From NCBI GenBank assembly GCA_949299515.1, contig CASGAP010000009.1, positions 186,001-250,000 of the forward strand: a DNA stretch of 64,000 nt, in the 5' to 3' direction. The notes below the pieces were generated by a model. The model was not told where the DNA came from, ran no database searches, and was given only the letters and a program-made list of their open reading frames with translations. The stretch comes from an uncultured Desulfovibrionaceae bacterium. GTDB lineage: Bacteria > Desulfobacterota > Desulfovibrionia > Desulfovibrionales > Desulfovibrionaceae. Below, piece after piece: positions 25,150 to 32,040 of the stretch (the stretch's first letter is position 1; every line of letters begins with the position of its first letter). The position numbers and the translations under genes were made by a program.

Positions 25150-26529
25150 ATGGCTGACAATATTGATTTACTTATTGTCGGGGCAGGCCCGGCAGGGCTG
25201 GGAGCTGCCGTTGCAGCCGGCTCCTGCGGCCTGGATGCGGCCGTTGTCGATGAATACGCAAGCGTCGGCGGGCAGATTTTCAGAAATATCCAGCTTCCCT
25301 GCATTGAAAAGATTTTAGATGAACGAACGCTTGGCATCGGCAGGAAACTGGTTGAGGATTTTGAAAAAAGCGGGGTGAAATTTTATCCCAATACTTCTGT
25401 ATGGGGTATGGAAAACACAACGGTTTTTTGTAAAAGTCCCGATGAAGTGAAAAAAATTTCCGCCAGCAAAATTATTTATGCCACCGGCGGCTATGAGCGT
25501 CCCGTACCTTTTAAAGGCTGGACACTGCCCGGCGTGTATACTGCGGGCGCCGCGGAAATGTTGTTCCGTTCCGCCGGGGAACTGCCGAGCGGCAAAGAAC
25601 CAGTTGTCCTGTGCGGCAACGGCCCATTGCTTATGGCTTTGGCCGTGCATTTGACGGAACACGGCGTACCTATCCGCGCATGGCTCGATACGGGGAAATT
25701 CAGCAGCAAATTATTCGCTTCCGTGCATATGGGCAGAGTTTTCCAGGATATGCCGTATTTTAAGCACGGTATGCACCTTGCTCTGGAAATTATTAAAGCC
25801 AAAGTGCCGATTATTACGGGAGTGAGCGCCGTTGAAGCGTGCGGCAGCGGGTTTGTGGAAAAAGTCGTTTATACCAAAAACGGCAAACGTTATGAACTTG
25901 CGGCTTCTGCTCTTATCCGTCACGAAGGCATAATTCCGCGCATTCAGATTCCCAGTGCCCTGGATATGAAACTGGAATGGGACAGCCTGCAGCGGTATTG
26001 GTATCCGAAAACGGACGCTTTCGGCAGAACGTCGCTGAATCATGTGTATATTGCCGGCGACAATGCTTTTGTGCACGGCGGCGAATCGGCAATTTGGAAA
26101 GGATATGTCTGCGGTTATGCGGCAGCTTGGGATTTGGGCGTTGTGCCGGATAATGAAATTAAAGTCAAGTCTGAAGAATTTTACCGAAAAATGCAGCTGC
26201 TGTGCAGGGCCCGCGATTATCTGCGTTATGTTTTTGCTCCTAATCCGCAGGTTTTTGATATTCCTGACGATACCATAGTCTGCCGCTGCGAATGTGTCAC
26301 GGCAGGGGAAATACGGCAGGCTGCGCGCGAGGGCTTTACCAATCCGCGCGAAGTAAAAATTGCCACCCGTGCAGGTATGGGCCCTTGCCAAGGCAGAAGC
26401 TGCGGTACAGCCCTGGCGGAAATTATTGCCCAAACAACGGGCATGAATGCGGAACAGGTCGGAATTTTAAAGTGCAGGCAGCCGTTTTCTCCGGTTACGC
26501 TGGCAGAATACTGCGCTTTGCACGCATAA
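25150..26529 (+). CDS. FAD/NAD(P)-binding subunit with C-terminal BFD-like 2Fe-2S domain
   Basis: 459 residues. It has an N-terminal FAD Rossmann motif LLIVGAGPAGLGAAVAAG, a second nucleotide-binding motif VVLCGNGPLLMALAVHL (about 154), and a C-terminal region with C378/C380/C382 (CRCECVT) and C413/C418 (GPCQGRSCG). The cysteine part is the bacterioferritin-associated-ferredoxin-like domain of OoxA, SoxA and HcnB proteins. It is probably the electron-accepting partner of the DAO subunit. It is the last gene of the operon and is followed at once by a strong terminator. Where electrons go next (quinone or NAD) cannot be read. Confidence 0.88.
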   Translation: MADNIDLLIVGAGPAGLGAAVAAGSCGLDAAVVDEYASVGGQIFRNIQLPCIEKILDERTLGIGRKLVEDFEKSGVKFYPNTSVWGMENTTVFCKSPDEVKKISASKIIYATGGYERPVPFKGWTLPGVYTAGAAEMLFRSAGELPSGKEPVVLCGNGPLLMALAVHLTEHGVPIRAWLDTGKFSSKLFASVHMGRVFQDMPYFKHGMHLALEIIKAKVPIITGVSAVEACGSGFVEKVVYTKNGKRYELAASALIRHEGIIPRIQIPSALDMKLEWDSLQRYWYPKTDAFGRTSLNHVYIAGDNAFVHGGESAIWKGYVCGYAAAWDLGVVPDNEIKVKSEEFYRKMQLLCRARDYLRYVFAPNPQVFDIPDDTIVCRCECVTAGEIRQAAREGFTNPREVKIATRAGMGPCQGRSCGTALAEIIAQTTGMNAEQVGILKCRQPFSPVTLAEYCALHA

Positions 26530-26551
26530 AGCCTCTGCTTCACCCTATAGT

Positions 26552-26581
26552 AAAAAGACCTCTGTTTCGGAGGTCTTTTTT
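26552..26581 (+). terminator. Intrinsic terminator of the sigma-54 operon; probably bidirectional
   Basis: Eleven-bp perfect stem AAAAAGACCTC / GAGGTCTTTTT with a 7-nt loop, 22 nt after the last operon gene and 11 nt before the convergent hypothetical gene end. Confidence 0.9.
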
Positions 26582-26592
26582 TGCGGCAGGCT

Positions 26593-27255
26593 CTATGCAG
26601 AGGCAAATATTTTGACCATATTTTCTTTGGTGTTTTCTAGTGTTATAAAACGTCCGAGTTCGGGGAAAAGTTCTTTGTGTTCGCAGCAGATGAAAGTCGG
26701 GCGGAACCCTTCCGCTTCGGCCGGTATGTTTTTTAAAATGCAGCCGCTGCCGTTTTGTTTTAAAACTTCTTCGTGGGGCAGCCAGCCGTAGCGGAATTCT
26801 TCCAGATCTTTTTTGAGCAGTTCGGGAGTCAGACTGCGGAGGGAATGCTCAAAGGCGCCGTAGATTTCATTTTTATAGATAAGTACGGCAAATAAATTAT
26901 AGTCTTTTTCATAAATGAACGTAATGCCTTCCCGGAAATTGCGTTCCTGAATTTTGGGCAGGCTGAGGGCGGCAAAAAGTATTTCCAGGCGCAGGTCGAA
27001 AAAATACCAGTTCTGATTAACCGTGCTATGCTGTATCCACTCAAAAGGGTTGTGTGACTTGCGGATATTGTCCCAAAATTGAAACGGGGTTTCATGGCTG
27101 CAGCGGAACACGGTCTGCGGGGAAAGGCTTTCGATAAATTCCGTGTACTTGTCTGTTTCGCCGCAGGAAAATTCATTGATTTTGCTGAAAGAATTTTCGG
27201 CGTAAAGGAAAATTGCGGCGGACTGCGGTTTTTTTTCTATATATATTGTTTTCAT
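26593..27255 (-). CDS. Hypothetical cytoplasmic protein
   Basis: 220 residues, no signal peptide or membrane segment, rich in Phe, Glu and Lys. I do not recognise a family with confidence. Features: it opens MKTIYIEKKPQSAAIFLYAE, beta-strand-like; the centre has aromatic clusters (QNWYFFDLRLEILFAALSL); and the C-terminal third has GSGCILKNIPAEAEGF and TFICCEHKELF with a Cys pair. The ATG has no clear ribosome site. It is divergent from rlpA and convergent with the sigma-54 operon, apparently a single-gene unit. Confidence 0.7.
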   Translation of the reverse strand: MKTIYIEKKPQSAAIFLYAENSFSKINEFSCGETDKYTEFIESLSPQTVFRCSHETPFQFWDNIRKSHNPFEWIQHSTVNQNWYFFDLRLEILFAALSLPKIQERNFREGITFIYEKDYNLFAVLIYKNEIYGAFEHSLRSLTPELLKKDLEEFRYGWLPHEEVLKQNGSGCILKNIPAEAEGFRPTFICCEHKELFPELGRFITLENTKENMVKIFASA

Positions 27256-27316
27256 AACAGTATACTAAGCTATTTTTTGCTGTTTGAAAAGTTAATCTTT
27301 TGTTTAATTTAGCAAT

Positions 27317-27345
27317 TTGAAAAAAGTTTTTTTTTATGCTACGCT
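27317..27345 (+). promoter_or_regulatory. Sigma-70 promoter placing the rlpA transcript start at its ATG
   Basis: -35 TTGAAA (27317-27322), 17-bp spacer, -10 TACGCT (27340-27345). Seven bases downstream of the -10 is the A of the rlpA ATG, and no ribosome site is present, which suggests a leaderless mRNA. Confidence 0.5.
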
Positions 27346-27351
27346 TAAGCC

Positions 27352-28083
27352 ATGCAAAAAGCCGTTGTAAAAATATGTGTTGTGATTTGTACGGTTTTCC
27401 TTGTGTTTTGGGGATATGCCGCCTCTGCTGCCGCCCAAAGCCTTGTGGGTGAAGTTTCGTGGTACGGGCCGGGTTTTCACAGCAAAACAACTGCCAGCGG
27501 CGAAGAATACGATATGTACGGCCTGACTGCCGCCCACAGAACCTGGGATTTCGGTACGCTGGCGGAAGTGGTCAATACCGTTAACGGCAGAAAATGCGTG
27601 GTGCGGGTCAATGACAGAGGGCCTGTCGCCAAATCGCTGCTTATGGATTTGTCTTACGGCGGCGCCATGGCTATTTCTTCCCATTCTTTGGGCAAAGCCA
27701 AGGTCAGGCTGACAATCGTGGGTGATAAAAACGGATTTTTTGACAAAGAGCGTTCTTTTTATTTGTATCTTGATGACAGCATTGTTCTGCCGCAGGATAT
27801 TAAATTGGATAATCTTCCGGAATTTGATGAAGAATATTATAAAAATATAGCCGGCGGCATTGAAATATACAGGCTTACCCAAAAACATATCAAGCGTCTG
27901 TTTCAGGCTAAAATCGACAATGCCCCTACATTGCTTGTCAGCATCGGCAGCAGCGTCTGCATAGGGCCGTACAAGACGTTTAAGGAAGCGGAAGCCGTTT
28001 ATCACAAAGTTGCCACGCAGTATCCCCATGCGGCTGTCTGGCTTGAGAAAAACAGTCTTGCCAAGCGTTTGGTGACAAAGTAA
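27352..28083 (+). CDS. rlpA: RlpA-family septal lytic transglycosylase with SPOR domain
   Basis: 243 residues. An N-terminal signal peptide (about 1-28, ending SAAAQS) is followed by the double-psi beta-barrel of RlpA: VSWYGPGFHSKTTASGE, LTAAHRTWDFGTLAEV, and VVRVNDRGPVAKSLLMDLSY with the catalytic Asp of the family. The last about 65 residues read like a SPOR domain (LLVSIGSSVCIGPYKTFKEA), which binds glycan strands stripped of peptides at the division site. There is no lipobox, so it is likely soluble in the periplasm rather than a lipoprotein. It may be translated from a leaderless transcript. Confidence 0.88.
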   Translation: MQKAVVKICVVICTVFLVFWGYAASAAAQSLVGEVSWYGPGFHSKTTASGEEYDMYGLTAAHRTWDFGTLAEVVNTVNGRKCVVRVNDRGPVAKSLLMDLSYGGAMAISSHSLGKAKVRLTIVGDKNGFFDKERSFYLYLDDSIVLPQDIKLDNLPEFDEEYYKNIAGGIEIYRLTQKHIKRLFQAKIDNAPTLLVSIGSSVCIGPYKTFKEAEAVYHKVATQYPHAAVWLEKNSLAKRLVTK

Positions 28084-28106
28084 GCAAAAAAGATACAGCA
28101 TATGCA

Positions 28107-28145
28107 AAAACGGTTTCGGGTAAATTGTCTGTCCGAAACCGTTTT
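28107..28145. terminator. Bidirectional terminator between rlpA and the fumarase operon
   Basis: Thirteen-bp perfect stem AAAACGGTTTCGG / CCGAAACCGTTTT with a 13-nt loop. A and T runs on the two flanks let it work on both strands; it is 46 nt from the fumarase beta stop. Confidence 0.8.
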
Positions 28146-28190
28146 GTCGTTTTTGCGAAAAATTTGCCGTTTAATTTGGCGGAAAACGTA

Positions 28191-28757
28191 TTATCCGATG
28201 GTTCTGTAAGGCGCCTGTCCTGTTTCGTAGAAATTGTTTCCCAGGCAGTCAATGGCGACAATGGCCGGAAAATCCACGACTTCCATGGCGGCAATGGCTT
28301 CTGTTCCCAAATCTCCGTAAGCGAGCACCGTGTATTTTTTTATGGAATCGGCAATAAGCGCGCCTGCGCCCCCTGTGGCGGCAAGGTACGGGATTTTTGC
28401 CTTTTTCATGGCGTCGGCTACGGCCTGGCTGCGGTAGCCTTTGCCTATCATGCCGCTGATGCGGCAGTGTTCGATAAGGGCCGGGGTATAGCTGTCCATT
28501 CTGCCGGAAGTCGTCGGCCCGGCCGAACCTACGGGAAAACCGGGACGGGCAGGACTCGGCCCGACGTAATAGATGACGGCCTGTTCAAGGTCAACGGGCA
28601 GTTGTTCGCCTTTTGCCAGTGCTTTGGCAAGGCGCTTATGCGCGGCGTCACGGGCGGCAATGATTGTGCCGCTGATGAGCACTTGATCGCCTGCGCGCAG
28701 TTTTTCTGCGGTTTCCCTGGAGAAAGGGGCGGTTATTTTAATTTTTTGCTGGCTCAT
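28191..28757 (-). CDS. Class I fumarate hydratase, beta (C-terminal) subunit
   Basis: 188 residues. It matches the C-terminal half of fused iron-sulfur fumarases: GDQVLISGTIIAARDAAHKR, YYVGPSPARPGFPVGSAGPT, TSGRMDSYTP and the KGYRS segment with active-site residues. With the alpha subunit it forms the oxygen-sensitive enzyme that interconverts fumarate and malate. Two-subunit class I fumarases are typical of strict anaerobes. It is 9 nt downstream of the alpha subunit. The L-tartrate dehydratase and TtdAB relatives are close in sequence, but the context favours fumarase. Confidence 0.92.
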   Translation of the reverse strand: MSQQKIKITAPFSRETAEKLRAGDQVLISGTIIAARDAAHKRLAKALAKGEQLPVDLEQAVIYYVGPSPARPGFPVGSAGPTTSGRMDSYTPALIEHCRISGMIGKGYRSQAVADAMKKAKIPYLAATGGAGALIADSIKKYTVLAYGDLGTEAIAAMEVVDFPAIVAIDCLGNNFYETGQAPYRTIG

Positions 28758-28766
28758 TCCCTTCTC

Positions 28767-29609
28767 CTATAAAATAATTTCCGCGTGCCGGGCGGAGTGG
28801 CAGTTGATGTTCACGGCAACAGGCAGAGAAGCTATGTGCGTTGGCGACCATTCGATATGTACTTTTAATGCCGTGGTTGTGCCTCCGAAGCCTTGCGGTC
28901 CTATGCCTGTTTTGTTGACAAGTTCCAGCAGTTCGTTTTCTAAGGCGGCATAGCGCTCGTCGGCGTTTTTGCTGTTTATGTCGCGCATACAGGCTTTTTT
29001 GGCATTCAGGGCGGCTATTTCCATGGTGCCGCCTAAGCCTACGCCGATGACCATGGGCGGGCAGGAGTTGGGGCCGGCTTTTTTCACCGTTTCCAGGACT
29101 GTTTTTTTCACGCCGTCTATGCCGTCGGCAGGTACAAGCATTGTTACCGTGCTTTTGTTTTCGGAACCGGCTCCTTTGGGAGCCATGCGGATTTTTATGC
29201 GGTCGCCGGGCACAATGGAATAGTGGATAAAAGCCGGTGTGTTGTCCGCGGTGTTTTTTCGTTCAAACAGCGGTTCCGCAACGACGGATTTGCGCAGATA
29301 TCCTTCTGTGTAGCCTCGGCGCACCCCTTCGTGCAGGGCTTCTTCCAGACTGCCGCAGATGTGTACGTCCTGTCCTACTTCCACAAACAGGACAGTCATG
29401 CCCGTATCCTGACAGAGCGGAATGCTGCCTTTGCGGGCGATGTCGGCATTTTTGATTAAATCTTTGAGAATGCCGCGGGCGGCAGGGGATTTTTCCGTTT
29501 TTTCAGACTGCACCAAAGCCGCATAGGTATCTTCGGGAAGAGTATAACAGGCTTTTATGCATAAATTTTTCACTGCCTCGGTCAGCGTTTCTGCTTGGAT
29601 TTCACGCAT
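28767..29609 (-). CDS. Class I fumarate hydratase, alpha (N-terminal) subunit
   Basis: 280 residues. The three cluster ligands are visible: C66 in PLCQDTGMTV, C183 in GPNSCPPMVIG and probably C270 in NINCHSARHA, with spacings close to E. coli FumA (C105/C224/C318). The GVGLGGTMEIAALNAKKA stretch is family-typical. It carries the labile 4Fe-4S cluster that binds the substrate. It works with the beta subunit encoded next, in the reductive or oxidative C4-acid branch of central metabolism. It starts only 3 nt after a small membrane protein gene. Confidence 0.94.
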   Translation of the reverse strand: MREIQAETLTEAVKNLCIKACYTLPEDTYAALVQSEKTEKSPAARGILKDLIKNADIARKGSIPLCQDTGMTVLFVEVGQDVHICGSLEEALHEGVRRGYTEGYLRKSVVAEPLFERKNTADNTPAFIHYSIVPGDRIKIRMAPKGAGSENKSTVTMLVPADGIDGVKKTVLETVKKAGPNSCPPMVIGVGLGGTMEIAALNAKKACMRDINSKNADERYAALENELLELVNKTGIGPQGFGGTTTALKVHIEWSPTHIASLPVAVNINCHSARHAEIIL

Positions 29610-29612
29610 GGC

Positions 29613-29867
29613 TTATTTTTTTTCAACGGGCATAAAGCCGGTCATGGAGCCGTAGGCTCTGAGCACGGCTTCTCTGTTGGCAGCTTCGGATTCGTGGATA
29701 ACGGGCAAGTCACTGTAATACAGGGCGCCGGGTTCAAGATTTTTTTCATCGCAGACATCGACGTAATATTCCCAAGCCGGGACAAACTGTGCCACATACG
29801 GGGTGAAATGGGCGAAAAATACGTACAGGAATACGCCGGAACCGATAAGTTTCAAATAATTTTTCAT
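29613..29867 (-). CDS. Small membrane-anchored protein leading the fumarase operon
   Basis: 84 residues with one N-terminal hydrophobic segment (about 6-25, LKLIGSGVFLYVFFAHFTPY), then an outside-type soluble part (PAWEYYVDVCDEKNLEPGAL to GSMTGFMPVEKK). It has a single Cys and no lipobox. GAGAGG lies before the ATG, and a good promoter is upstream. It is the first gene of a three-gene unit, 3 nt before the fumarase alpha start. I do not recognise the family. A role linked to fumarate or malate metabolism, or to a membrane complex, is only suggested by position. Confidence 0.75.
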   Translation of the reverse strand: MKNYLKLIGSGVFLYVFFAHFTPYVAQFVPAWEYYVDVCDEKNLEPGALYYSDLPVIHESEAANREAVLRAYGSMTGFMPVEKK

Positions 29868-29892
29868 ACTTGCCTCTCTTTTTGTTTAGCAT

Positions 29893-29920
29893 ATTGTAAA
29901 ATCATTAAAAAAAATTGCAA
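29893..29920 (-). promoter_or_regulatory. Sigma-70 promoter of the small protein-fumarase operon
   Basis: Minus strand -35 TTGCAA (29920-29915), 16-bp spacer, -10 TACAAT (29898-29893), about 26 nt before the start codon. Confidence 0.65.
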
Positions 29921-29994
29921 GAAAAATTATGCGGAAAAACTGACAAAATTGTCAAAAAAATTAAAAATATTTAAAAAAGTTGCGGTTAAAAAGC

Positions 29995-30023
29995 TTGTGT
30001 TTTTTTAAAAAAACAAGTATAAA
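29995..30023 (+). promoter_or_regulatory. Sigma-70 promoter of rpsA
   Basis: -35 TTGTGT (29995-30000), 17-bp spacer, -10 TATAAA (30018-30023). The long A/T tracts upstream (29900-29990) look like an UP element for a strongly expressed ribosomal gene. The leader is about 45 nt. Confidence 0.65.
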
Positions 30024-30075
30024 AAGAAACCTATTTAACCTGGATAGGAAATTTGTTTGAGGTTCGGAGGGTCTT

Positions 30076-31776
30076 ATGACCAAAGATAACATGGAAAACC
30101 AATTTGATACTGAAGATTTTGCAGCAATGCTCGACGGCTACCTTAATAACGACGGCGGCGATCTTGAAGAAGGCTCCATCGTTGAAGGCGAAGTTGTGGC
30201 GATTGAAAACGAAAACGTGCTCGTTAACGTTGGATTCAAATCTGAAGGTCAAATCCCTGCGGAGGAATTTCGTGACGCTCAAGGCAACATCACCGCAAAA
30301 GTAGGCGATAAAATTAATGTTTTTGTTGAGCGTAAAAGTGATGGCGATGGCACTGTTAAGCTTTCTTACGAAAAAGCAAAACGTATGCAGCTTTTTGATC
30401 AGCTTGAAGATGTTTTGGAAAAAGGCGGCATTATTTCCGGTATGATTACCCGTCGCATTAAAGGCGGCTATACCGTTGATTTAGGTGGCATCGAAGCGTT
30501 CCTGCCCGGATCTCATGTTGATTTGCGCCCTGTTCCCGATATGGACGCGCTGGTAAATCAAACCTATGAATTTCGTGTATTAAAAATCAACCGCCGCCGC
30601 AGCAATGTGATTGTTTCCCGCCGCGTTCTCCTTGAAGAAGACCGCGACAGCAAGCGCAGCGCTCTGCTGACCACTCTTGACGAAGGTCAGATTGTAAAAG
30701 GCCGCGTAAAAAATATTACTGAATACGGCGTATTTGTCGACCTCGGCGGTCTTGACGGCCTGCTCCACATTACCGACATGAGCTGGAAACGTATCCGTCA
30801 TCCCCGCGAAATGGTAAGCATGGGACAGGAACTTGAACTTAAAGTGCTTTCTTTCGACAAAGATACGCAGAAAGTTTCCCTTGGCCTGAAACAGCTTATT
30901 CAGGACCCCTGGCAGGATATCACCACCCGTTTCCCCGAAGGTTCACGCCACACCGGCAAAGTTACCAATCTTGTTGACTACGGTGTATTTGTTGAACTGG
31001 AAAGCGGCGTGGAAGGCCTTGTGCACATTTCCGAAATGTCCTGGACCCGCAAGCTCCGTCATCCCAGCCAAATGGTAAAACAGGGCGACGAAGTTGAAGT
31101 TGTTATTCTCGGTGTTGACAGCGATAAAAAACGCATTTCCCTCGGCATGAAACAAATCAAACAAAATCCGTGGGAACTTGTGGGCGAACGCTTCCCCGAA
31201 GGAACAATTCTTGAAGGCACCATTAAAAACATTACCGAATTCGGTATGTTCATCGGTATTGAAGACGGCATTGACGGCCTTATTCACGTTTCCGACATTT
31301 CTTGGACAAAGAAACTCCGTCACCCCAGCGAAATGTTCAAAGTAGGCGACGTTGTTCAGGCTAAAGTTCTTACCGTTGACCAGGAAAACGAAAAATTCAC
31401 CCTCGGTATGAAACAGCTCACCGAAGATCCGTGGGCTTCCGTTCCCAGTCGTTATCCTGTAGGCAATACCGTAACCGGAACCATTACCAATGTTACCGAC
31501 TTCGGTCTGTTTGTTGAAGTGGAAGAAGGCATTGAAGGTCTTATCCATGTTACCGAACTTGGCAAGAAAATCAAAAATCCTGCCGAAGCTTACAAAGAAG
31601 GCGATCAGGTTCAGACTAAAATTATCCATGTAAGCGCCGAAGAACGCCGTTTGGGTCTTTCCGTAAAACAACTGAAAGAAGACGAAGAACGCCGTAAGCC
31701 TAAAGAATATTCCGCAGGCGATGCTAACCTCGGCACCATGGCTGATGCTCTTGCCGCCGCAAAAGAAGAAAAATAA
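30076..31776 (+). CDS. rpsA: 30S ribosomal protein S1
   Basis: 566 residues, close to the 557 of E. coli S1. Six S1 RNA-binding domains follow one another. The later four are the most regular, each with a pattern of VTNxTDxGxFVExxxGxEGLxHxSE (for example VKNITEYGVFVDLGGLDGLL and VTNLVDYGVFVELESGVEGL). The acidic N-terminal part docks to the ribosome. S1 feeds mRNA to the 30S subunit, especially for mRNAs with weak ribosome sites such as mutS2 here. GGAGG precedes the ATG. It is a single-gene unit with its own promoter and terminator. Confidence 0.97.
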   Translation: MTKDNMENQFDTEDFAAMLDGYLNNDGGDLEEGSIVEGEVVAIENENVLVNVGFKSEGQIPAEEFRDAQGNITAKVGDKINVFVERKSDGDGTVKLSYEKAKRMQLFDQLEDVLEKGGIISGMITRRIKGGYTVDLGGIEAFLPGSHVDLRPVPDMDALVNQTYEFRVLKINRRRSNVIVSRRVLLEEDRDSKRSALLTTLDEGQIVKGRVKNITEYGVFVDLGGLDGLLHITDMSWKRIRHPREMVSMGQELELKVLSFDKDTQKVSLGLKQLIQDPWQDITTRFPEGSRHTGKVTNLVDYGVFVELESGVEGLVHISEMSWTRKLRHPSQMVKQGDEVEVVILGVDSDKKRISLGMKQIKQNPWELVGERFPEGTILEGTIKNITEFGMFIGIEDGIDGLIHVSDISWTKKLRHPSEMFKVGDVVQAKVLTVDQENEKFTLGMKQLTEDPWASVPSRYPVGNTVTGTITNVTDFGLFVEVEEGIEGLIHVTELGKKIKNPAEAYKEGDQVQTKIIHVSAEERRLGLSVKQLKEDEERRKPKEYSAGDANLGTMADALAAAKEEK

Positions 31777-31802
31777 TTCATAGCGGATAGATTCATATTC
31801 TC

Positions 31803-31833
31803 AAAAAGTCCCTGTTTGTGCGGGGACTTTTTT
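31803..31833 (+). terminator. Intrinsic terminator of rpsA
   Basis: Ten-bp stem AAAAAGTCCC / GGGACTTTTT (31803-31812, 31823-31832) with a 10-nt loop and T tail, 27 nt after the stop. Confidence 0.9.
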
Positions 31834-31868
31834 ATTGCCGCAAGGCTGTATAAAATTATATGCCGAGG

Positions 31869-31966
31869 CAGCAGTACGTGATTTGCGGTTAATGACGCTG
31901 ATATGTCAAAACGTACAATTTTATCTAAGGTCAACACCCTAGTTTTTCTAGGGTGTTTTTATTTTT
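31869..31966 (+). ncRNA. Candidate small RNA between rpsA and the amidohydrolase gene
   Basis: After the rpsA terminator comes a promoter-like pair (TTGCCG at 31835-31840, 16-bp spacer, TATATG at 31857-31862), then about 100 nt with no credible reading frame, closed by a second strong intrinsic terminator. A promoter, short non-coding stretch and terminator is the layout of a small RNA. No known RNA family is recognised. Confidence 0.25.
31933..31966 (+). terminator. Second, orphan intrinsic terminator downstream of rpsA
   Basis: Ten-bp perfect stem AACACCCTAG / CTAGGGTGTT with a TTTTT loop and T-rich tail. It is 100 nt past the rpsA terminator and 75 nt before the next gene. Confidence 0.85.
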
Positions 31967-31986
31967 AAAATACAGTTTCAAGCGGA

Positions 31987-32014
31987 TTGGTTAAAAATTG
32001 TGTTTTGGTATTTT
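31987..32014 (+). promoter_or_regulatory. Possible promoter of the amidohydrolase-MFS unit
   Basis: TTGGTT, 16-bp spacer, TATTTT; both hexamers match the consensus only in part. The start would be about 20 nt before the ATG. Confidence 0.35.
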
Positions 32015-32040
32015 ATCATTAAGAAAAAAAGGAGGCGGCC

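Noticed and set aside
29941..29954. Inverted repeat TGACAA-AA-TTGTCA upstream of rpsA
   Set aside because: Short arms in very AT-rich DNA, no match to a known regulator consensus; kept out of features.
29991..30020. Long A/T palindrome (TTTTTTT-AAAAAAA flanked by CTTGT and ACAAG) before rpsA
   Set aside because: It is explained as the 17-bp spacer of the rpsA promoter (TTGTGT to TATAAA) and not a separate hairpin element.
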